From Akkermansiaceae bacterium (GTDB lineage Bacteria; Verrucomicrobiota; Verrucomicrobiia; Verrucomicrobiales; Akkermansiaceae), in assembly GCA_029288115.1 (NCBI GenBank), contig JARFPV010000694.1:1-5910 (forward strand): a stretch of 5,910 bases of DNA, given 5' to 3'. Under the pieces are notes generated by a model, which saw nothing but the letters and a program-made list of their open reading frames with translations, searched no databases and had not been told where the DNA came from. Shown one piece after another: positions 1 through 5,910 of this stretch (the first letter of the stretch is position 1; each line of letters begins with the position of its first letter). The position numbers were made by a program, and so were the translations under genes.

Positions 1-783
1 GTGCGCACCCCAGTCACCGAACTTACGGCTGCCGTATTCCCAGTAGCAGCGCCAGCCACCGCCGTATGTGCCTTTGACACGGTTATCAGAATACTCGTAA
101 AATGGTGTAGGCCCGAGCCAGCGGTCGTAGTCAAAGCCATCCGGCACGGGGGCTACCTTCTCCTTTTCAGGCGGCATTGGAAAACGCCCGAGTCCTGCAT
201 AGATCTCCTTTACCTCGCCGATCAGACCGTTGCGCACCAGGTTGGCGGCAATCCGGAAGTAGATCGACGAGCGCTGCTGAGTACCGACTTGAAGGATCCG
301 ACCATATTTCTTCTCTGCGGCTATCATGGCCTTTCCTTCCTCGATGGTGAGTGTCATGGGTTTTTCAACATAGACATCCTTACCCACCTTCATGGCGGCG
401 ATAGCAATGGAGGCGTGCCAGTGATCAGGAGTCGTGACACACACAGCATCGATGGAGGGATTTGAGAGAATATCCTCATAACGGGCTGTGGCCTGAATGT
501 CTTTGAATCCTCTCTGCTTCAACACGCCGACCGCTTTATCGAGTTGCCATTTCTTGACGTCGCACACCGCAAGTGGCTGCACCTCATCCATACCGGCAAA
601 CGTCTTCAGGTGGCTGCCGGAAATGAGTCCCATTCCGATGAAGCCCATTCCGATACGGCTGTTCGCCCCGGGTTTACTGAGTGTTTCAGCTGAAACAATC
701 TGAGGACCGGCGACCGTAGCTCCGGCAGCAGCGAGAGAAGATTTGAGAAATTGACGGCGAGTAGTGTGTGCGGGCTTTTTCAT
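1..783 (-). CDS. Tat-exported Gfo/Idh/MocA family oxidoreductase, C-terminus cut by window edge
   Basis: This is a partial NAD(P)-dependent oxidoreductase of the Gfo/Idh/MocA family, whose members act on sugars, inositols and related polyols; the substrate cannot be read from this sequence. Translating from the ATG at 781-783 gives 261 codons open to base 1. Residues 8-16 read TRRQFLKSS, a twin-arginine signal, followed by an Ala/Gly-rich hydrophobic stretch to about residue 31, so the protein is probably exported folded to the periplasm. The Rossmann nucleotide loop GFIGMG is at residues 47-52, TTPDHWH at 117-123 and the family EKP signature at 140-142. GDWGAH at 256-261 matches the C-terminal substrate-domain motif seen in secreted family members. 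Family proteins are usually about 400-450 residues, so roughly 150 or more are missing. The signal peptide supports this start; no clear Shine-Dalgarno precedes it. It follows a tRNA gene on the same strand but probably has its own promoter. The family call is firm and the substrate is unknown. Confidence 0.93.
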   Translation of the reverse strand, partial: MKKPAHTTRRQFLKSSLAAAGATVAGPQIVSAETLSKPGANSRIGMGFIGMGLISGSHLKTFAGMDEVQPLAVCDVKKWQLDKAVGVLKQRGFKDIQATARYEDILSNPSIDAVCVTTPDHWHASIAIAAMKVGKDVYVEKPMTLTIEEGKAMIAAEKKYGRILQVGTQQRSSIYFRIAANLVRNGLIGEVKEIYAGLGRFPMPPEKEKVAPVPDGFDYDRWLGPTPFYEYSDNRVKGTYGGGWRCYWEYGSRKFGDWGAH

Positions 784-944
784 AACTGAAGAATTACAGA
801 TTTTGACTAAAAATAAACTGTTTTTCCTACTTTCTGAGGCAAGCCCAAATGACTTGGTCCATCCATTTACACACTTCGGCTCAGGATTCAATAGGATCAA
901 ACAGTTCTGATCACTCCCAGCTTGCACCTACAATGCAAAAAATC
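784..944. other. Intergenic leader between tRNA-Thr and the oxidoreductase gene
   Basis: This stretch of about 160 bases lies upstream of the Gfo/Idh gene and downstream of the tRNA, both on the minus strand. I find no credible coding frame. It is A/T-richer next to the oxidoreductase start, as expected for a promoter and leader, but I could not pick a -35/-10 pair with good spacing. A short dyad, GATCA with its complement TGATC around 8 bases, sits at 895-912. No strong ribosome binding site precedes the ATG at 783. Confidence 0.5.
937..942 (-). terminator. T tract after tRNA-Thr, possible terminator
   Basis: On the minus strand six consecutive T residues begin 2 bases after the encoded CCA end of the tRNA. 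The GC-rich T-arm and acceptor stem followed by a U run could act as a simple intrinsic terminator, or as a site where the precursor is trimmed. There is no separate GC-rich hairpin before the T run, so termination efficiency is uncertain and read-through into the oxidoreductase gene is possible. Confidence 0.35.
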
Positions 945-1019
945 TGGAGCCGCTGGCCGGAATTGAACCGGCGACCTATTCATTACGAGTGAATTGCTCT
1001 ACCCCTGAGCTACAGCGGC
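945..1019 (-). tRNA. tRNA-Thr, anticodon CGT
   Basis: Reading the minus strand from 1019 gives a complete 75-nt cloverleaf. The acceptor stem GCCGCTG pairs fully with CAGCGGC, and the D stem GCTC pairs with GAGC around a short AGGGGTA loop. The anticodon stem ATTCA/TGAAT encloses the loop CTCGTAA, with a five-base variable loop AGGTC, and the T stem GCCGG/CCGGC carries the loop TTCAATT. The 3' CCA is encoded at 945-947. The anticodon CGT, at 985-987 on the plus strand as its complement acg, reads the Thr codon ACG. The first two pairs, G1-C72 and C2-G71, and anticodon bases G35 and U36 agree with bacterial threonine identity rules. The discriminator base is U rather than the A found in E. coli tRNA-Thr; I believe U73 occurs in other bacterial tRNA-Thr. 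All stems are perfectly paired, so this is a functional gene and not a fragment. Confidence 0.97.
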
Positions 1020-1042
1020 GTAATCGCGGGGGACGGGAGGTG

Positions 1043-1069
1043 ATTTAGCACAGAATTTGGCTGTAGCAA
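1043..1069 (-). promoter_or_regulatory. Candidate promoter for tRNA-Thr
   Basis: On the minus strand a TTGCTA box (1064-1069) lies 15 bases before a CTAAAT box (1043-1048), which is preceded by TG one base further upstream, resembling an extended -10. The -10 is about 23 bases from the tRNA 5' end, a sensible leader length. The 15-base spacing is shorter than ideal and the match is modest. A TTAACA box at 1071-1076 is a better -35 by sequence but is too far away. This is a weak sequence-only prediction. Confidence 0.25.
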
Positions 1070-1127
1070 GTGTTAAGAATCATGCTCGGGCTCGACATGG
1101 GGTGTTGTCGTTCCTAGTCTCCCGCAG

Positions 1128-2075
1128 GTGGAGTTGGAGTTACATCGTGAGTTTCTTGAGCAGTCCAAGCGGCGACGTTACTTGGTTGGTGTTTCTGGGG
1201 GGCGGGACTCGGTGGTCTTGCTTCACACACTGCTCGATCATGGTTACCGCAATCTGGTTGTCTGCCATCTCAACCATGGGTTACGCGGCAGGGAATCTGG
1301 AAAGGACGCTACATTTGTCCGCAATCTGGCAAAAAAGCATGAGCTTGCGTGCGAAATTGGACGCGAGGATGTGAACAAGCTGATGCGAAAAACGGGCGAT
1401 TCGATGGAGCTGGCAGCGCGTAATGCGCGGCATCGGTTTTTCTCTAACTGTGTCCGCGCCCATCGCTGCCCGCGCGTGTTACTGGCGCACCATGCAGACG
1501 ACCAAGCCGAGACGATTCTGTTCAACCTGCTAAGAGGGTCTGCTGGGCTGAAAGGTATGCAATTTCAGTCCCTACACACGATCGAAGGTAAAAGGATGGA
1601 TTTTTCCCGACCATTATTGGCTGTCACGCGTGAGCAGATTGACGCCTATGTAACGCATCACCGCATCCAGTATCGAGATGACGCAAGCAACTCCCAACCT
1701 GTGGCAGCACGCAACCGCCTGCGCAACGAAGTGATGCCACTACTACAGGACATCATGGGACGTGACATCCGCCCCGCACTGATCCGTGCAGAAAAAGTCT
1801 CCACAAGCCATGAGCAGAGCATCCGCAGCATCATTGACGGCTATCAGCTCGAAGATCCACAAGGTCGGTTGTTCCTGCCTAAGCTTGAACGCCTCGCGTC
1901 GGCTGTGCAATTAACTGCCATCCAAATGCACCTCAAAAAAAATGGCATTAAAGACATCAGTTCAGAAGTGCTCGAGCGATGCCAAACCCTTATCCATGAC
2001 CTATCTACAGCCAAGGTAAACTTGTCTGGCGATCGGTTTTTCCGACGCAGAGCAAAACGACTATTTATCGATTAA
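1128..2075 (+). CDS. tilS: tRNA(Ile)-lysidine synthetase, short form
   Basis: TilS uses ATP and lysine to convert C34 of the CAU-anticodon tRNA-Ile to lysidine, changing both its charging (Met to Ile) and its decoding (AUG to AUA). It is a cytoplasmic, normally essential enzyme. The 315-residue product has the PP-loop ATP-binding signature SGGRDS at 23-28, the HHADDQAET motif at 121-129 that belongs to the catalytic core, RPLL at 161-164, and the DDASN...RNRLRNEV block at about 184-202. The rest is a helical substrate-binding region. E. coli TilS is about 430 residues with an extra C-terminal domain; this protein ends before that domain, like the short Aquifex-type enzymes. The start is GTG, the first possible start after an in-frame TAG at 1116-1118; a TTG at 1134 is the alternative. 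Only a weak purine-rich stretch precedes it. dtd follows after 5 bases, so the two are probably co-transcribed. Confidence 0.96.
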   Translation: MELELHREFLEQSKRRRYLVGVSGGRDSVVLLHTLLDHGYRNLVVCHLNHGLRGRESGKDATFVRNLAKKHELACEIGREDVNKLMRKTGDSMELAARNARHRFFSNCVRAHRCPRVLLAHHADDQAETILFNLLRGSAGLKGMQFQSLHTIEGKRMDFSRPLLAVTREQIDAYVTHHRIQYRDDASNSQPVAARNRLRNEVMPLLQDIMGRDIRPALIRAEKVSTSHEQSIRSIIDGYQLEDPQGRLFLPKLERLASAVQLTAIQMHLKKNGIKDISSEVLERCQTLIHDLSTAKVNLSGDRFFRRRAKRLFID

Positions 2076-2080
2076 TTATT

Positions 2081-2533
2081 ATGCGTGTTGTTATTCAGAG
2101 AGTTTCAGAAGCCAGCGTGACCATTGATGGCGACATCAAAGGGTCGATCAACCGTGGATTCTTAATATTGTTAGGTATTGTGGAAGAAGATAGCCAGAAC
2201 GACATCGACTGGCTGGTTGGAAAAATCGTCAAAATGCGAATATTCCCTGACTCTGACGACAAGATGAACCTTTCGCTCGCCGATGTTGGAGGTGATTTGT
2301 TAGTCATTAGTCAATTCACACTGCACGCAGGCACCAAAAAGGGGAACCGCCCGTCGTTCATCAAAGCGGCAAGGCCGGAAACAGCCATACCCCTCTATCA
2401 TAATTTTATCACAACTGCAGAGCAGGTACTGGGCAAGCCGTGTGCATGCGGTGAGTTCGGTGCGGATATGAAAGTGGCACTAATCAACGACGGCCCAGTA
2501 ACCATCATGCTCGATTCTCAGTTGCGTGAGTAA
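2081..2533 (+). CDS. dtd: D-aminoacyl-tRNA deacylase
   Basis: Dtd hydrolyses the ester bond of D-aminoacyl-tRNAs (and of glycine misattached to tRNA-Ala), recycling tRNA and keeping D-amino acids out of proteins. It works in the cytoplasm as a homodimer. The 150-residue product has the usual family length, around 145-150, and begins with the characteristic MRVVIQRV strand. It carries both active-site signatures: SQFTL at 77-81 and NDGPVT at 136-141. The latter contains the Gly-Pro pair that forms the cis-proline chiral filter with the partner subunit. The ATG follows the tilS stop by 5 bases and is preceded by an AT-rich stretch with no Shine-Dalgarno, so translation probably depends on ribosomes finishing tilS. 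It ends 2 bases before the stop of the convergent membrane-protein gene. Confidence 0.97.
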   Translation: MRVVIQRVSEASVTIDGDIKGSINRGFLILLGIVEEDSQNDIDWLVGKIVKMRIFPDSDDKMNLSLADVGGDLLVISQFTLHAGTKKGNRPSFIKAARPETAIPLYHNFITTAEQVLGKPCACGEFGADMKVALINDGPVTIMLDSQLRE

Positions 2534-2535
2534 GG

Positions 2536-3522
2536 TTATTTTTTCAACCTCACAGCAGTGCCGCAATAGGTGCAGTAAAACCACTTGAAAAAGATGGCAT
2601 GGAGAGCCGTGGGGAAAATATATCCTACCACAGGAATGTGATGCGCCTTCTTGTTTTTCAGGCACTTCTTCGGGGCGAACCATCTCTGCCCGCAGACGCG
2701 GCACCGCGCACCAATCCCCCAGAACAGATAGCAGATAGCGGACAAGAATAAACCCGAGGACAAGCCAACTACCCACCAGAGCATGCTGTCACCACTGGCA
2801 TACTCATGATACAGGAGCCAGGGGATACCAATGAAGTTTGCGATCAACATCACCTCTACTAACAGGGCAAAAAATGCAGAGATTCTGACGCGCCACGGGT
2901 TGGGATGCAACACACCACGGACAAATTTTTTGGAATCTGGACTCAACCCCTCATTAAGCCCCTCACTCAGCGATACTGCGCCTCTTTGCTCACCACGTTC
3001 GAGAGGTTTCACGTGGCTTGGCACATTCTCGGCTTCGCGCCGCTGTTTCCTCGTCTTCCGTTCTGGCGGCATCAGGTTAATTTCTACCTCACCGTGGCAT
3101 TGACTAAGCAAAATCCCCTCTGGAATATCAGCAACCTTGAGTTTATGACGCCGAATCAGTGACGGGTCCAATGGTAACGCTTCAGGGGACAGCAGAAGCA
3201 TTTCCTGAACCTCTGGATCATCCTCAAAGTTGACATGCGCAGGTGTGCGATCCGGGTCATCCTCGGGCTCATCCTCCACATCGTGAGGGTCCTCCACGGT
3301 TTCACCCGGATCGTAATTTGCGGCGGCACCTTTCCATTTACCGATTTCCTCGGTAGTAGGATGCTCATCGATGATTTTCAGTTTATCATTTGCCTTGGCG
3401 AGTTCGGCCTGCAGTTCAGCGGAGTCCACCCCGGCAAGATCACTGGCATCCAGATAACCAACCGCGCCGAGAAGATCGACGGCGTCGCTTGGCAATGCTG
3501 GAATATCCTGAAGCTTGGGCAT
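2536..3522 (-). CDS. Uncharacterised membrane protein with acidic linker and two CxxC knuckles
   Basis: I do not recognise a named family over the full length. From the ATG at 3520-3522 it encodes 328 residues. Residues 1-50 resemble a helix-hairpin-helix fold of the DUF4332 type (pattern IPALP...AVDLL...GYLDASDLAGV, then an Ala/Leu-rich helix). Residues 68-119 form a strongly acidic Asp/Glu/Pro-rich linker, and about 153-164 is a basic patch (ERKTRKQRRE). Two clear hydrophobic helices lie at about 214-238 and 247-271. CRVC at 274-277 is followed by a third hydrophobic segment at 295-315 and CTYC at 317-320; the protein ends in a short basic tail, RLKK. The paired CxxC motifs suggest a zinc site or redox cysteines close to the membrane. 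A longer frame opens at a TTG (3568-3570), but the ATG is preferred. It starts 54 bases after the valS stop on the same strand, so it is likely in the valS transcript. The function is unknown and no role should be assumed from the valS linkage alone. Confidence 0.85.
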   Translation of the reverse strand: MPKLQDIPALPSDAVDLLGAVGYLDASDLAGVDSAELQAELAKANDKLKIIDEHPTTEEIGKWKGAAANYDPGETVEDPHDVEDEPEDDPDRTPAHVNFEDDPEVQEMLLLSPEALPLDPSLIRRHKLKVADIPEGILLSQCHGEVEINLMPPERKTRKQRREAENVPSHVKPLERGEQRGAVSLSEGLNEGLSPDSKKFVRGVLHPNPWRVRISAFFALLVEVMLIANFIGIPWLLYHEYASGDSMLWWVVGLSSGLFLSAICYLFWGIGARCRVCGQRWFAPKKCLKNKKAHHIPVVGYIFPTALHAIFFKWFYCTYCGTAVRLKK

Positions 3523-3576
3523 GAAAGAAATCGATTTAAAACAGGCTACCGAGCGATCATCCTGTGGCAAGGACGA

Positions 3577-5910
3577 TTATCCGAGGGACGCCCTCATTTC
3601 CTGTAGCTGGGAGAGCTTTTGTGACCACTCATCGAGTCGAGCTTTTTCACGATCAACGAGTTCGGCCGGTGCCTTGTCGACAAAGGCCGAGTTACTGAGC
3701 TTGGCTTCGCACTTCTTCACCTCCTGAGTCACCTTGGCAATCTCCTTATCGAGACGGGCCTGCTCAGCCTCCATGTCGATGAGGCCTTCGAGCGGCATGT
3801 AGGCTTCTCCAACATCGGTGACGGCTGCCGGAGTTCCCTTTGGTGCGTCATAGGACTCAAGAATCTCGATCTCGCCTCCGGCCAACAAGCCTAGCACATC
3901 GGTCTCGGCTGAGAGCCAGTCGGCAGCCTTGATAAGGATAAACTTCACATCCTTGCGAGTGGCGACGTTATATTCTGCCTTGAGGTTACGCAATTTGCCA
4001 GCAGTAGCGTAGATCTCATCGGCTTGTGATCCGTCATCACCTGATGATGTCAGCGGCGAGGAGGGATAGGTTTTCTCCATCACGAACTCACCCTCGGCGA
4101 GGTAGCCCATGCGATCGGAAAGCTCCTCGGTGATGTGCGGCATGAAGGGATGAAGCAACTGGAGGAAACGGCTCATCACGGAATCAAAAACAGCCAGCGT
4201 GGTGTCACGGGCTTCGGTGCTTGCGGTGTCACGAAGGTCACCTTTCACCGCCTCGAGGAACTTGTCGCAGAACTCACCCCAGAGGAAATCGTAGAGCTGT
4301 TGAGCGACGTCATTGAAGCGGTAGTCGGCGTAGGATTTCTCCACACCGGCTGCGAGGGCATCGAGCTTGACCGCGATATCAACATGGTAAGGTCTGAGCC
4401 CTTCGATCTCTGAGAGTTGTTCATTGACCACGGTGGCAACGCCACTCATCTGGCGAAAACGGCAGGCGTTGTAGAGTTTGTTGGCGAAATTCCGGCCTTC
4501 GGCGACTTGAGCTTCATCAAACCTAACATCCGTGCCAATGGGAGCTGTGCGCATCAAACCGAAGCGCAGCCCATCCGCTCCGTAATGATCCATCAGATCG
4601 ATCGGGTCAGGTGAGTTCCCGAGTGACTTGCTCATCTTGCGCCCCTTGAGATCGCGGATGATCGAGGTGAAGAAAACATTTTTGAACGGCAACCCACCAG
4701 CGAAGTGGTAGCCAGCCATAATCATACGGGCGACCCAGAAAAAGATGATGTCCGGGCCAGTGACGAGGTCAGTGGTCGGGTAGAATTTTTTCTGTTCCTG
4801 TTCGTTCATGGTCGCAAACGGCCAGAGCCAAGAACTGAACCAAGTGTCCATCACATCCTCATCGCGCACCCAGTTATCTGAGTCGGCGGGAGGTTCGGTG
4901 CCTACATAGATATCGCCGGCCTGCATATCCGCCACATCAAGTGACTCGGCAGCCTGAAGCTGGTCGACTTTCTCCTTCTTATACCAGACGGGAATTTGGT
5001 GTCCCCACCAGAGCTGGCGACTGATGCACCAGTCTTGGATATTTTCCATCCAGTTGGCGTGGGTCTTCGCCCAGCGTGCCGGGCGGTAGGTGATGTCGCC
5101 ATTCGCAACGGCATCAGCAGTCTCCTGGGTGGCAGGATATTTGAGGAACCATTGCATGGAGATACGTGGCTCAATCACAACATCGGCACGCTCGGAAAAG
5201 CCGACGTTATTATCGTATTCCTCGACACGAATGAGCAGCCCTTTGTCCTCTAACATCTGTGCCGCCTTCTTGCGGGCAACAAATCGATCGAGGCCGTCGA
5301 GCTCCGGGCAATCCGGACAGTTGACAGTACCGTCAGGGTGCAGCACATCGATGATTTCGAGATTGTGGCGTTCACCGATTTCGAAGTCTGCCTTATCGTG
5401 AGCAGGTGTTATTTTCAGAGCACCGGTTCCGAATTCGACATCGACATGCTCGTCGGCAACGATCTCGATCTCAGCCTCGGGGAAGGGTCGGCGGACTTTA
5501 CGGCCAATGTACTGGGTGAAGCGCTCATCCTTCGGATTCACGGCAACCGCGGTGTCGCCCATCAATGTTTCCGGGCGGGTGGTGGAAATTTCCAGAAACT
5601 CTCCGGGAGCGTCCACGAGCTCATATTTCATGAAGTAGAGCTTCGATTTCTGTGGCTTCATGATCACCTCCTCATCGGACAAGGCGGTGAGTGAAACCGG
5701 GCACCAGTTGACGATGCGTTTACCTCGGTAGATCAGCCCTTCGTTAAAGAGTTTGGTAAAAACCTCAGCAACCTGTGCCGAGTAATCCTCGTCCATGGTG
5801 AAGCGTTCACGTTCCCAGTCGCATGAGCAACCAAGTCGTTTAAGCTGCTGGATGATAATGCCGCCGTGCTTTTCCTTCCAGTCCCAGACACGCTCAAGGA
5901 ATGCGTCACG
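3577..5910 (-). CDS. valS: Valyl-tRNA synthetase, N-terminus beyond window edge
   Basis: ValRS is a cytoplasmic class Ia synthetase that charges tRNA-Val and hydrolyses Thr-tRNA-Val in its CP1 editing domain. The visible 777 codons are open at base 5910, where the protein begins mid-domain at RDAFLERVWDWKEK. In order (numbering from base 5910): Rossmann-core residues including NWCPVSLTALSD near 68-79; the editing domain from about 100 to 240 with STTRPETLMGD at 109-119 and PAHDKADFEIG at 169-179; the WCISRQLWWGHQIPVW return to the catalytic core at 294-309; the MDTWFSSWLWPF segment at 354-365; KMSKS at 425-429 (bases 4624-4638); the helical anticodon-binding domain; and a C-terminal coiled coil at about 710-776 rich in Glu, Lys and Leu that contacts the tRNA elbow. 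The HIGH motif and start codon lie to the right of the window. It has no frameshift, and the stop is TAA at 3577-3579. An internal Met at 5794-5796 is not the start. Confidence 0.98.
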   Translation of the reverse strand, partial: RDAFLERVWDWKEKHGGIIIQQLKRLGCSCDWERERFTMDEDYSAQVAEVFTKLFNEGLIYRGKRIVNWCPVSLTALSDEEVIMKPQKSKLYFMKYELVDAPGEFLEISTTRPETLMGDTAVAVNPKDERFTQYIGRKVRRPFPEAEIEIVADEHVDVEFGTGALKITPAHDKADFEIGERHNLEIIDVLHPDGTVNCPDCPELDGLDRFVARKKAAQMLEDKGLLIRVEEYDNNVGFSERADVVIEPRISMQWFLKYPATQETADAVANGDITYRPARWAKTHANWMENIQDWCISRQLWWGHQIPVWYKKEKVDQLQAAESLDVADMQAGDIYVGTEPPADSDNWVRDEDVMDTWFSSWLWPFATMNEQEQKKFYPTTDLVTGPDIIFFWVARMIMAGYHFAGGLPFKNVFFTSIIRDLKGRKMSKSLGNSPDPIDLMDHYGADGLRFGLMRTAPIGTDVRFDEAQVAEGRNFANKLYNACRFRQMSGVATVVNEQLSEIEGLRPYHVDIAVKLDALAAGVEKSYADYRFNDVAQQLYDFLWGEFCDKFLEAVKGDLRDTASTEARDTTLAVFDSVMSRFLQLLHPFMPHITEELSDRMGYLAEGEFVMEKTYPSSPLTSSGDDGSQADEIYATAGKLRNLKAEYNVATRKDVKFILIKAADWLSAETDVLGLLAGGEIEILESYDAPKGTPAAVTDVGEAYMPLEGLIDMEAEQARLDKEIAKVTQEVKKCEAKLSNSAFVDKAPAELVDREKARLDEWSQKLSQLQEMRASLG

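Noticed and set aside
1..703. Plus-strand open frames at 1-465 and 497-703
   Set aside because: They lie opposite the Gfo/Idh gene, whose minus-strand product carries the Tat signal and all family motifs.
1028..1040. G-rich run in the divergent intergenic region as a possible G-quadruplex
   Set aside because: Only two runs reach three or more G residues, so it does not meet the four-run requirement.
1057..1374. 105-codon plus-strand frame starting with TTG behind a strong ribosome-binding-like sequence
   Set aside because: Most of it is the out-of-phase shadow of tilS, its product has no recognisable motif, and the spacing from the purine-rich site to the TTG is too long.
2533..2550. Possible intrinsic terminator between dtd and the convergent gene
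   Set aside because: The arms are only 5 bp, not GC-rich, and the T run is in the loop rather than after the stem.
3523..3570. 16-residue N-terminal extension of the membrane protein from a TTG start
   Set aside because: The extension has no domain character and no good ribosome binding site. The ATG at 3522 is a better start codon and begins directly with the HhH-like segment.
3235..5694. Several plus-strand open frames opposite the membrane protein and valS
   Set aside because: They are antisense shadows of intact minus-strand genes with recognisable or compositionally plausible products, and show no motifs of their own.
1..5910. CRISPR array, insertion sequence, integrase or attachment site near the tRNA
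   Set aside because: No repeat-spacer pattern, transposase or integrase motif was seen, and I found no second copy of the tRNA 3' end in the window.

Overview
This window looks like an ordinary chromosomal housekeeping segment from a Gram-negative bacterium, most plausibly a member of the Verrucomicrobiota/Planctomycetota group. That placement is an inference. It rests on a Tat-exported Gfo/Idh/MocA oxidoreductase of the type expanded in those phyla, on mostly weak or absent Shine-Dalgarno sequences, on roughly balanced base composition, and on a valyl-tRNA synthetase followed by a lineage-type membrane protein. I see no mobile element, CRISPR array, integrase or phage gene, and no convincing sign of recent transfer.

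Layout from left to right. (1) 1-783, minus strand: the first 261 codons of a Tat-signal Gfo/Idh/MocA dehydrogenase, cut by the left edge. (2) 784-944: intergenic leader with no gene. (3) 945-1019, minus: tRNA-Thr with anticodon CGT and an encoded CCA end, followed by a T tract. (4) 1020-1127: a short divergent intergenic region that must start transcription of the tRNA leftward and of tilS rightward. (5) 1128-2075, plus: tilS, tRNA(Ile)-lysidine synthetase of the short type. (6) 2081-2533, plus: dtd, D-aminoacyl-tRNA deacylase, 5 nt after tilS. (7) 2536-3522, minus: an uncharacterised membrane protein with a possible helix-hairpin-helix N-terminus, an acidic linker, two or three hydrophobic helices and two CxxC knuckles. 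(8) 3577-5910, minus: valS, lacking only its N-terminal part beyond the right edge.

The theme is tRNA biology. tilS decodes AUA by modifying tRNA-Ile2, dtd removes D-amino acids from mischarged tRNAs, valS charges and proofreads tRNA-Val, and a tRNA-Thr gene lies alongside. tilS-dtd form a tight rightward pair that converges, with a 2-nt gap, on the leftward valS-membrane protein pair. The Gfo/Idh gene is probably a separate catabolic or envelope function. The only gene of unknown function is the membrane protein at 2536-3522, which is the most interesting item here. I did not find a new multi-gene system.
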